A stretch of DNA of 64,000 bases from Alteromonas australica (GTDB lineage Bacteria > Pseudomonadota > Gammaproteobacteria > Enterobacterales > Alteromonadaceae), in NCBI RefSeq assembly GCF_000730385.1, contig NZ_CP008849.1:1426001-1490000 (forward strand), read 5' to 3'. This document shows, piece by piece, positions 18,113 to 25,609 of the stretch (position 1 is its first letter; every line of letters starts with the position of its first letter). The position numbers were made by a program, and so were the translations under genes. Below the pieces are notes generated by a model. The model saw only the letters and a list, made by a program, of their open reading frames with translations. It did not search any database and was not told where the DNA came from.

Positions 18113-21100
18113 ATGGCAGGCTTAAATCGTATTATTCTTATCGACACCCACCTTCCCGGTGTGGTTGAATTAAAGCTTGATGGTCACACAAACATCTGCG
18201 GAACCAACGCTTCGGGAAAAACGACACTACAACGTTTAATCCCTGTTTTTTATGGCGAGTATCCAAGTCGTGTGGTTCCGGCCACCCGAGATAGCTTTGA
18301 ACGTTGGTACTTGCCTCGGCTTTCTAGTTTTATTATCTATGAATATACCCGCGCTGAGGGCGATTTATGTCAAGCGGTATTAAGTTCTAATGGTACAGGG
18401 GTTAATTACCGCTTAATTGGGAAGCCCTTTGCTATTGAAGACTATTTAATTGCCCAGAAAAATGGCAAGCATGCCAGTGTTAGTAGTGCTGAATTAGCCC
18501 GCGCAATGAAGCGCAACAATACGATGGTGACCAGTTTACTCACCACAAAAGATTTTAGAGCGGTTATTCAAAATGACCAAGGGGCGCTAAATCAAAGTAG
18601 CAATGCACGAGAATTACTTGGCTACGCTAAAATATTCAGCCTTTGTGCACCGTCGAAACACATGCGTCACATTGAAAAGTTGGCGAAAGCTGTGCATTCC
18701 AAAGAAGGGAAGATGGAAACCATCAAAGCGATGATCGCGGCTATTTTGGAAGAAGATGGAGTCACGCCGCCTACCTCGGGTTTAAGTCGTCACAGAGTTG
18801 ACGACTGGATTAAAGAGTGCCAGTTAATCAAGCAGTTTGATCATATTCGCCCGGAATTTAGCAAGCTTGAACAAGCCGAAATGGCGCTAACGAGCACTGA
18901 GCAAGTTCTCGCAAATTTAAAGCACAGCTTTGAGCTTGATAAAACCTTTCTCGCCGCGCGGGTGGAAAGCACGAAAAGTGCCCTAGATGACAACAGTTTT
19001 CAGCGTAAACAAACGGATAGCGAGTGGAGTGACACACGAGATCATTTAAACCAAGTCATTTCATCTGCGCGAGCCGATGTAGAAAAATTTACCAGTGAAC
19101 TTGATACCGTCGAACGTGAATTCGATAAGTGGCAAGATGAGAACATAGAGCAGCTTAAAGATGATGTTGCTAATTTATCTCAATGGTACAGCGCCCGAGA
19201 GTTAGCTGAGGGGCGTTATCAATTATTAACCGAGAAACATCAAGATATCGAATCGGCATACAACAAGCGCATCGCGGAGTTAGGTGAAAAGCTGTCTATT
19301 CGGTTAGAAGAAATGTCGGCGGCACGGCAAGAGGCGGCAGAAAACAAAGCACAGCAGCAGCAAAGTGAAAGAGAAGCCTTAAGTAAAATTAGAGATGATT
19401 ACTCGGGGCAACTAGCAACATTGCAAAGCGACTATTCAGCCACGGAAAATGCACTAAAAGTGACCGAGGCCGAACTAAAAGCGTCATTGACCAATGCAGG
19501 ATACAATGAATTTGAACAGTCGCAATTAGACTTGCTTGATGCTGCCATCAAAGAAGCTTCGATTAATGAAGATTCAGCAAGAGCGGAATTGAGACTTGCC
19601 CAACAAGCCCATAACAAAGCCATTGAATTTCGCAAAGAGTGTTCACACGCGCTAGACAAAGCGCGCCACGCTTTCCAGCAGGAAGAAAAAGCGGTAAATA
19701 AGATAAATGGCTTACTTTACCCAGGCGAAGGGTCGTTATTAGAGTTCCTACGCGCCAACGTTGATGATTGGGAAGTTTCATTAGGTAAAGTCATTCGCCC
19801 CGAACTTTTAGAGCGCACCGATCTTACCCCCACAATGCGTAGCCAAACGGCGGAAGAAGCCAGCAGTTTTATGGGCGTTGAATTAGCGCTATCGGCGCTG
19901 GAGACACCCGATTACGCATTAACCGAGCAAGCGCTGAAGCAACAGTTACAAGAAGCCGAAGTTCGTCAAGCTGCGGCATTGGCGGCGCAGAATGAATGTG
20001 AGCAGCGACTGGCAAAAGCAAATGAAGACGTTCGAAATGCTGAGCTTGTGGTGACGCAAAAAGATAACGGCGTGAAAAGTGCAGAAGCCACACGAAAACG
20101 AGCGCAACAAGACAGAGACAGCGTTTTAAGTGAATACCAACAGGCACTAACTGCCCGTAAGAAGAAAGCAAAAGCTAAACTTGAAGCGAATCAACAACAG
20201 CAAAAACAAGCTAAAGCACAATTTGAGCTTAGCCGCGACGAAATTAAAGATCAGCAACGAGAAGCTGAAACAGAACATAAGTTTCATTGGCAGCAATTAA
20301 TAGCAGATAGTGAAGCACGCCTATCACAACTCGATAGCGATATGCGCAAAGCTAAAGACAGTGCCACGCAAGATAAAAAAGATATGCAAGACTGGCTGGA
20401 AAGTGAGCTTAGTCATCGCGGTGTCGATGTGGATGAAATTGGCCAACTGAAGAAACACATCAATAAACTTAAAGATGATATTTCACGCACTGAAACCCAT
20501 CGTCACAAAGTGGCTGATTACGATCGCTGGTATAAAAATACGTTCACGACGCAAAAGGTGGTTTGGCAAGAAGGACTGTCTAAAGCGCGTAAATTACTGG
20601 GCGAATCAGAACGTAACTTAGCGGCAAAACAAAGCACTTATAAAGCAACGCGAGAGCAGTTACAAGACCTCCACGGGCAGCTAGAATCTACACTCAAAAC
20701 CGCCAGCGAATACCTAGAGCAAGTGAATACACTAAGTAAGGCATTGGCGAAGCTTACATTACAAGCGGGTGAAGAAAGTAGCGATATCAAACATGATGAT
20801 ATCAGTATTGGCCAGCGTATTTCACAAGTACAAAGCCAATTACAAGAACGGGATAACTTACTCAGTGACATCCGTGCCTACGTGGAACGCTTTGACCAAC
20901 TTATTGCCGCCCAAGCGGGTACAGGTTTGTCTGACACATGGGAGCGGGCGAGGGAAGAATGCGCCACCATTAATGCTCATGGCGTTAAAAGCTTTGATCA
21001 TCGTCGTATGGTGAAGCACTTATCGCAGCTGTTAAATGTCATTGTGCCGCAAAAACTCCAGGGCTTGCGCGAACAAGGCCGTATTTTTGGCGCAGATTTG

Positions 21101-21823
21101 TCACAATACTATTTTGTGTTGGCCGACATCGATAAACGTATTGTGACGCAAAGCAAGCGTATTACCCAAGAAGTTGATAGCGAACTCTTCTTAGATGGCG
21201 TTTCCGATTCAGCCGTTAAAATTCGTTCAAAAATAAGTGAACTAGAGTTCTGGCCAGAACTAGAATACTTCCGCAAGCTCTATCAAGATTGGATGGAGGC
21301 TGGTGCGAATACCCTGCCGGATGACGAGTACGGAATGAGTATGCGTAAGGTATTAGATATTTTAGGTCGCGCTGCACTCACAGGCGGTATTAATAAGTTG
21401 CTTGATATCGAGTTACATTTGCGTGAAGGCAATAGTGACCTAATTATTCGTACCGACCGTCAATTAAATGAGTCTTCCAGTCATGGTATGGCCTACCTTA
21501 TTCTGTGTAAGTTTCTCCTCGCATTTACCCGTTTGTTGCGTGGAGATGTGGACGCTACCGTGCATTGGCCCATAGATGAACTTGGCACGTTACACCAAAG
21601 TAACGTGAAAAAGATATTTGATGCGTGTCAGAACAATAATATCAGTGTGGTGGGGGCGTTTCCTAACCCTGAATCAGAAGTACTTACACTGTTTAGAAAT
21701 CGTTATCTCATCGACAAAGTCACTCGACAATTGCAAGTGGTTCAACCAAAAACAAGCGCCATTGCCGAGCGTTTGAAAGCCAAGCAAGTTGGTGAGCCGA
21801 AAGGTCAGGAGGCGTCATTATGA
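18113..21823 (+). CDS. SMC/MukB-like ATP-binding coiled-coil protein (DUF3584-like)
   Basis: A 1236-aa SMC-type ATPase expected to bind or move along DNA together with the next two proteins. The Walker A GTNASGKT is at 30-37 and an invariant-looking WYLPRL follows at 65-70. Long Glu/Gln/Lys/Ala-rich coiled coils (about 240-530 and 615-1000) flank a globular hinge-like region (about 530-610, with GSLLEFLRANVDDWE and GKVIRPELLERTDL). The C-terminal head has ESSSHGMAYL near 1120 in place of a canonical LSGG signature and a Walker B-like VHWPIDELG near 1150. From memory, GKT plus YLP characterise DUF3584 (PF12128). ATG at 18113 is chosen because AGGA lies 5-6 bases upstream; a GTG at 18083 lacks this. 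The stop overlaps the next start in ATGA, so translation is coupled. Biological role unknown: chromosome organisation or plasmid/phage defence are both possible. Confidence 0.85.
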   Translation: MAGLNRIILIDTHLPGVVELKLDGHTNICGTNASGKTTLQRLIPVFYGEYPSRVVPATRDSFERWYLPRLSSFIIYEYTRAEGDLCQAVLSSNGTGVNYRLIGKPFAIEDYLIAQKNGKHASVSSAELARAMKRNNTMVTSLLTTKDFRAVIQNDQGALNQSSNARELLGYAKIFSLCAPSKHMRHIEKLAKAVHSKEGKMETIKAMIAAILEEDGVTPPTSGLSRHRVDDWIKECQLIKQFDHIRPEFSKLEQAEMALTSTEQVLANLKHSFELDKTFLAARVESTKSALDDNSFQRKQTDSEWSDTRDHLNQVISSARADVEKFTSELDTVEREFDKWQDENIEQLKDDVANLSQWYSARELAEGRYQLLTEKHQDIESAYNKRIAELGEKLSIRLEEMSAARQEAAENKAQQQQSEREALSKIRDDYSGQLATLQSDYSATENALKVTEAELKASLTNAGYNEFEQSQLDLLDAAIKEASINEDSARAELRLAQQAHNKAIEFRKECSHALDKARHAFQQEEKAVNKINGLLYPGEGSLLEFLRANVDDWEVSLGKVIRPELLERTDLTPTMRSQTAEEASSFMGVELALSALETPDYALTEQALKQQLQEAEVRQAAALAAQNECEQRLAKANEDVRNAELVVTQKDNGVKSAEATRKRAQQDRDSVLSEYQQALTARKKKAKAKLEANQQQQKQAKAQFELSRDEIKDQQREAETEHKFHWQQLIADSEARLSQLDSDMRKAKDSATQDKKDMQDWLESELSHRGVDVDEIGQLKKHINKLKDDISRTETHRHKVADYDRWYKNTFTTQKVVWQEGLSKARKLLGESERNLAAKQSTYKATREQLQDLHGQLESTLKTASEYLEQVNTLSKALAKLTLQAGEESSDIKHDDISIGQRISQVQSQLQERDNLLSDIRAYVERFDQLIAAQAGTGLSDTWERAREECATINAHGVKSFDHRRMVKHLSQLLNVIVPQKLQGLREQGRIFGADLSQYYFVLADIDKRIVTQSKRITQEVDSELFLDGVSDSAVKIRSKISELEFWPELEYFRKLYQDWMEAGANTLPDDEYGMSMRKVLDILGRAALTGGINKLLDIELHLREGNSDLIIRTDRQLNESSSHGMAYLILCKFLLAFTRLLRGDVDATVHWPIDELGTLHQSNVKKIFDACQNNNISVVGAFPNPESEVLTLFRNRYLIDKVTRQLQVVQPKTSAIAERLKAKQVGEPKGQEASL

Positions 21824-22455
21824 TGACAGAACAAGGTTATGTATTGAGCGCACTATTGCAAGGTGCATTCATTTGCCAAGTGACAGACGAAGAAGCCTGG
21901 CGCTTTTTGAAAAGCAGAGACAATGCGCAACAACTTGAACCTCATTTAAATTTATTGAACCGTACGTTATCAACCACCGCTGACGGCGATGTTTTCTTCG
22001 CCAGTTACCTCACTATTGGGGAACCAGAGCGGAAAGTTCTGACACAGCAATTTCAGGACACTGCATCAAATTTGATCCCCTTGGTTGAATGGCTTTTATT
22101 GGTTCAACAGGCCAGCGAGTCAGATATGCCGGTGACTATGGGCAATGCTATTCGTTTGAATGAGCTACAAACCACCATCGAAGATACGCCTGCGTATGCA
22201 GAGCAGTTAGAGAAAATTTCTCGTTATCGCATGTTTGGTTCAACCAGTGTCAATCTTGACGGACAGCTTAAACAAGTCTTTAAGCGGCTGACAGAATTAG
22301 GTTATTTGTCGAAACCTAACTCGGAGAAGCAAATTTATTTAGCCACAGGTAAGGTGGAACATCTTTATGAGATGATTCGTTTTATCGATGAAACGGAAGC
22401 CCTGAGTTTATCAGAACAGGCGGAGGCGGCTATTTCGCAAGGAAGCTTGCTATGA
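21820..22455 (+). CDS. MukE/MksE-like accessory subunit of the SMC-like complex
   Basis: A 211-aa protein without signal peptide or membrane segment. It begins with helical sequence (GYVLSALLQGAFICQVTDEEAWRFL). Its C-terminal half resembles a winged helix (LKQVFKRLTELGYLSKPNSEKQIYLATGKVEHLYEMIRFI). Size and gene position match MukE, MksE or JetB, the dimeric winged-helix subunit that joins the kleisin of MukBEF-type machines. Sequence identity to those families is not obvious by eye, so the call rests mainly on context: it overlaps the SMC-like gene and the following gene by 4 bases each (ATGA). Confidence 0.62.
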   Translation: MMTEQGYVLSALLQGAFICQVTDEEAWRFLKSRDNAQQLEPHLNLLNRTLSTTADGDVFFASYLTIGEPERKVLTQQFQDTASNLIPLVEWLLLVQQASESDMPVTMGNAIRLNELQTTIEDTPAYAEQLEKISRYRMFGSTSVNLDGQLKQVFKRLTELGYLSKPNSEKQIYLATGKVEHLYEMIRFIDETEALSLSEQAEAAISQGSLL

Positions 22456-23672
22456 GCCAAGTTCTTATTCAAGCCGGTACAAAGCTACTCAATGCCCTAG
22501 GGCGGCATAGTGAGCTTATTATGCAGGCTTATATCAACGGCACTGTTAACGAGCAAGATTACTCGCCCAAAATCCTTGAGCAACTGGTGCAATTGGGTGT
22601 GCTTTGGCGGCCAGACCCTCAAAGTGAGTTACGCTTAAAAAGCGCGGTAAGAACCTTACTAGAAGGCAGTTTACAAGATGAGCGGAATCGCACCATCAAT
22701 GCCAATATTGGAGCCTCGCTGGCAAGCCTTAAAACCTTAGCGGAACATTACAAAGAGTCACTTCACTATAATAAATATAATGAAGCCGCTGCTTATATGA
22801 GCGATTTGACTGAGCATGTTTATCAGCTATCAGAGTCGCTTTCAAACAGTGTTCGAGTCATGTTTAGCCGCATCAACAATGAATTTGGTTACGTGTCATC
22901 GGTTGATGCAAAAATACGGGAAAACGAGTTAGCGCAAGGGCAGGTCACAGATTTACTGTCTCAATTAGAATGCTTCCGTTTTGATGAATTGAGTGAAATT
23001 GCAGGCTCAAATAGAGAGCTTCGACACTTGCTGGTGGTTTCTCTTCAGCAACGGTTTTCAAAGGCCGCACAGGAACTGTCTGTGGTACAAGCAAGGTTGC
23101 TCGACCTGCTGGGCCGTTTTAGAGAGTTTAGAGGGCGCACTCGATTGCTCAAAGGGTATTTGTTGCATATGGAGCAGCAACCGGATTTTGTTCCAGGCAA
23201 TTATGCGAATTTAACCCACGTGCCTGTATTGTTTAATCAAACCGCCAGTATTATTAAGCCTGCTTCGGTTGACGTGAATAGCGTTGAGCATGAAGAAGAT
23301 TACCATAGTATGGTTGCTTCATTATCCCATATTCACAAGCGTCAAGGACAGCAAGAGGCCGAGAATAAACAACAGGATATTGACGTAACAGAGCAGTCAA
23401 CAGTGGCGCTTGAGAAGGATCCACTGCAAGCGGCAGTAGAGGAATACTTCTGTGATGTTATTGACTCAGGGCAGCCTAAAACTGCGCTGACCTATTACCA
23501 AGAGAAAGCGTTAAGTTTCGATAAAGAGGTATGGATTTATCAGGTAATTGGGGGGTATCAAGCCTTAGCCGACCAGGAAAAACAATTTTTTGCGCTAGAT
23601 CCTCATGGAGAAAACGATAAAACCTATACGGGCAACTTCTACATCAATGATATAACGCTGGGCCTCCGTTAA
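22452..23672 (+). CDS. MukF/kleisin-like subunit of the SMC-like complex
   Basis: A 406-aa, mainly helical soluble protein. The N-terminal part (about 1-75) looks like a winged helix (YINGTVNEQDYSPKILEQLVQLGVLWRPDPQSELRLK). A long helical middle (about 75-260) includes LSESLSNSVRVMFSRINNEFGYV and RLLDLLGRFREFRGRTRLLKGYLL. An acidic linker of about 50 residues follows, then a C-terminal domain (about 320-406). Winged helix, helical bundle, acidic linker and C-terminal domain is the order seen in MukF and related kleisins, which bridge SMC heads. Assigned from architecture and operon position, not by clear motif identity. A strong hairpin begins 7 bases past the stop, and no Wadjet-type JetD nuclease follows. 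Confidence 0.6.
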   Translation: MSQVLIQAGTKLLNALGRHSELIMQAYINGTVNEQDYSPKILEQLVQLGVLWRPDPQSELRLKSAVRTLLEGSLQDERNRTINANIGASLASLKTLAEHYKESLHYNKYNEAAAYMSDLTEHVYQLSESLSNSVRVMFSRINNEFGYVSSVDAKIRENELAQGQVTDLLSQLECFRFDELSEIAGSNRELRHLLVVSLQQRFSKAAQELSVVQARLLDLLGRFREFRGRTRLLKGYLLHMEQQPDFVPGNYANLTHVPVLFNQTASIIKPASVDVNSVEHEEDYHSMVASLSHIHKRQGQQEAENKQQDIDVTEQSTVALEKDPLQAAVEEYFCDVIDSGQPKTALTYYQEKALSFDKEVWIYQVIGGYQALADQEKQFFALDPHGENDKTYTGNFYINDITLGLR

Positions 23673-23678
23673 ATTCAA

Positions 23679-23714
23679 GGCGCGCTGCATGTTAATCGCT
23701 AATGGTAGCGCGCC
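23679..23714 (+). repeat. GC-rich hairpin at the 3' end of the SMC-like operon
   Basis: GGCGCGCT (23679-23686) and AGCGCGCC (23707-23714) are perfect inverted repeats, with a further CAT/ATG pair inside a 20-nt loop. No T-tract follows, so it is either a transcript-end stabiliser or a weak or Rho-assisted terminator. Confidence 0.5.
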
Positions 23715-23768
23715 ACCCATTAGTCTGAAACATTGTACAACCCTAGCCAAAATGATGAGTTTCTCTGC

Positions 23769-23796
23769 TTGGCTTTTCAATGAAATCTTCTATACT
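23769..23796 (+). promoter_or_regulatory. Candidate sigma70 promoter of the TerB-like/hydrolase operon
   Basis: TTGGCT (23769-23774) and TATACT (23791-23796) with a 16-bp spacer, placing a transcript start near 23803, about 160 bases upstream of the TerB-like ATG. Confidence 0.4.
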
Positions 23797-23822
23797 ATTT
23801 ACTCGTTTTTACAAAAACTTAA

Positions 23823-23848
23823 CATGATGAACTAAATTGTTCATCATG
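23823..23848. repeat. Perfect 10-bp inverted repeat upstream of the TerB-like gene
   Basis: CATGATGAAC and GTTCATCATG are exact reverse complements separated by TAAATT. No T-tract follows. It lies about 20 bases downstream of the candidate promoter, a typical operator position, but could also fold in the 5' leader. Confidence 0.55.
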
Positions 23849-23965
23849 ACGTAATACTGCTGTCAACGAGCTCAGCTAATTTGTTGGCACAGCGTAAAAC
23901 AAGTGTCTCGCAGGATGCGGACAATGTAGTGGTACCGGTGCGTACGGTACGAAGGGGATACAAAT

Positions 23966-24388
23966 ATGCAACTTTCACAGCAACAAAGCTTTAATCAAGC
24001 GCTAATCAAACTATCAGTATTGTTATATCAAGTAGACGGTATGGTAACGCTATCAGAGCAAGATTACCTAAATTCAGTGGTTGAAGAATTAGACTGGCAA
24101 AGCCCAATATGTCCTGAAGCGTTTCTGACTGACACCATCTATCAAACACGCAACGCCATTGATACTGGTGATACGTTGCAATACATGCGGAGTTTAAAAG
24201 ACGACCTTCTTTATGACGCAGAGAAAACCTTAGAAGTCGCCATGGCGATAACAGGGGTGGATGGAGAGCGAAGTGAAGAAGAAACGGAGCTTTTATCTGT
24301 CCTTACCCATAAACTTCTCGCAAAAGCGTTAGTATCGGGTAAAAATGGTGACCATAATCATCACGGAGATACGATTCGTCATCAATGA
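23966..24388 (+). CDS. TerB-like helical protein
   Basis: A 140-aa soluble, all-helical protein resembling the TerB / tellurite-resistance family. It has two similar helical halves: one around LIKLSVLLYQVDGMVTLSEQDYL and one around VAMAITGVDGERSEEETELL. The acidic D-G-x-x-x-x-E loops are the conserved TerB pattern, which in KP-TerB binds divalent metal. No other ter genes are nearby, so tellurite resistance is not implied. Its stop overlaps the start of the downstream lipoprotein hydrolase by ATGA, so the two are translationally coupled. The C-terminus is His-rich (HNHHGD), of unknown meaning. Confidence 0.65.
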   Translation: MQLSQQQSFNQALIKLSVLLYQVDGMVTLSEQDYLNSVVEELDWQSPICPEAFLTDTIYQTRNAIDTGDTLQYMRSLKDDLLYDAEKTLEVAMAITGVDGERSEEETELLSVLTHKLLAKALVSGKNGDHNHHGDTIRHQ

Positions 24389-25602
24389 AGCTATTCACTA
24401 TTCGTAAGCGCCCCGTAATCACCCTGATTGCTGGGGCATCGTTACTTGCTTTAGCAAGTTGCCAATCGGTCAAATCTCCCCAATTTTCTGCATCCCACGA
24501 CAATTTCCCCACTGGGGTTGCCCCGTTTGATGAATACCAAGCACAGGTTAAACAATGGATAGAAGCTGAACGGTATTTTGTCGGTGAAAATCCAGCTGAA
24601 GAAATTGCAATGAATATGCCTTATGAATGCGGTATCAGCAATTCCGACACCGGTGTGTTATTGGTACATGGTTTAGGCGATTCTCCCTATTTTTTCCATG
24701 ATGTGGCTAATGCGCTTTGCCAAAACGGTGTGAGAGTGAGAACCATTTTACTGCCAGGGCACGGCACCAAGCCTGGAGATATGTTGCGTGTTTCCTACCA
24801 GCAATGGCAAGATGAAACTGACTTCCAGCTGGCTTCGTTTGAGAAAGAGGTGAATACCCTCTATGCAGGTGGCTTTTCCACCGGGGCAAATCTGGTCACC
24901 GTTAACGCATTTGATAATGATGCCATCGCAGGCTTGTTGTTATTTTCACCCGCCTATAAAGCGCGCTTTTTCGTGTCAAAATTGACGCCTTATGTGGATT
25001 CACTGTTTGTATGGCCAAACATAGAAAAGGAAGACAACCCAAGCCGATATAATTCTACCGCCATGCCAGGATTTGCAGCCTATCAAGAGAGCGTAAATGC
25101 TTTACAGGCGAGGTTTAAGGAACAACAGCTTGATGTGCCCGTGTTAATGGTAGTGGCAGAAAAAGACAGTGTGGTGGACACACATACCGTTGCTACTCAA
25201 TTTCATTCGAAGTTTACCTCTTCACGTAAGTGTTTGTTATGGCAAGGCGAGCAAATGCCAATGTTAGAGGGTCAAGCCGCCGTTGAAACGTCTAATCTAG
25301 TATTACAAGCCATGCAACTGCCAGATAAAAGCATTAGCGCCGCCTCGCATATGAGCGTACTTTTCTCAGAGAGTAACCCTTTGTATGGCACAGCATCTGA
25401 TTTTCGTATTTGCGACAATGGACAATCTTCAGAAAAAGAACAAAGGTGTATCGCAGGGGAGGAGGTGTGGTATGGCCCTTGGGGCTATACAGACGAAAAC
25501 CATGTATACGCTCGGTTAACTTACAATCCTTATTTTGACGAGCTTATTGAGAATGTGTTGGCCTTGACTCAAGAGGAAAAGGCCAACCACTATTGCTTAT
25601 GA
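24385..25602 (+). CDS. Alpha/beta-hydrolase lipoprotein (esterase/lysophospholipase-like)
   Basis: A 405-aa envelope lipoprotein: signal sequence ending LALASC with the lipidated cysteine at residue 26. The alpha/beta-hydrolase core starts at about residue 90 with LLVHGLGDSPYFFHD (oxyanion HG) and LLPGHGTKPGD. The nucleophile elbow GFSTG puts the serine at 165. A candidate acid is in VVAEKDSVVD and a candidate His in AASHMSVLF. All catalytic elements therefore appear present. A long insert with several cysteines follows the core. Substrate unknown; serine-esterase or lysophospholipase activity is inferred. Translationally coupled to the TerB-like gene and convergent with the RND pump, 7 bases between stops. 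Confidence 0.8.
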   Translation: MKLFTIRKRPVITLIAGASLLALASCQSVKSPQFSASHDNFPTGVAPFDEYQAQVKQWIEAERYFVGENPAEEIAMNMPYECGISNSDTGVLLVHGLGDSPYFFHDVANALCQNGVRVRTILLPGHGTKPGDMLRVSYQQWQDETDFQLASFEKEVNTLYAGGFSTGANLVTVNAFDNDAIAGLLLFSPAYKARFFVSKLTPYVDSLFVWPNIEKEDNPSRYNSTAMPGFAAYQESVNALQARFKEQQLDVPVLMVVAEKDSVVDTHTVATQFHSKFTSSRKCLLWQGEQMPMLEGQAAVETSNLVLQAMQLPDKSISAASHMSVLFSESNPLYGTASDFRICDNGQSSEKEQRCIAGEEVWYGPWGYTDENHVYARLTYNPYFDELIENVLALTQEEKANHYCL

Positions 25603-25609
25603 ATTCAGG

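Noticed and set aside
18113-23672. Wadjet (JetABCD) defence system
   Set aside because: The three SMC-type subunits are suggestive, but no JetD/TOPRIM nuclease gene lies beside them and the gene order differs, so the name is not supported.
23966-24388. Tellurite resistance operon
   Set aside because: Only isolated TerB-like proteins are present; no terC, terD, terE or terZ-like genes.
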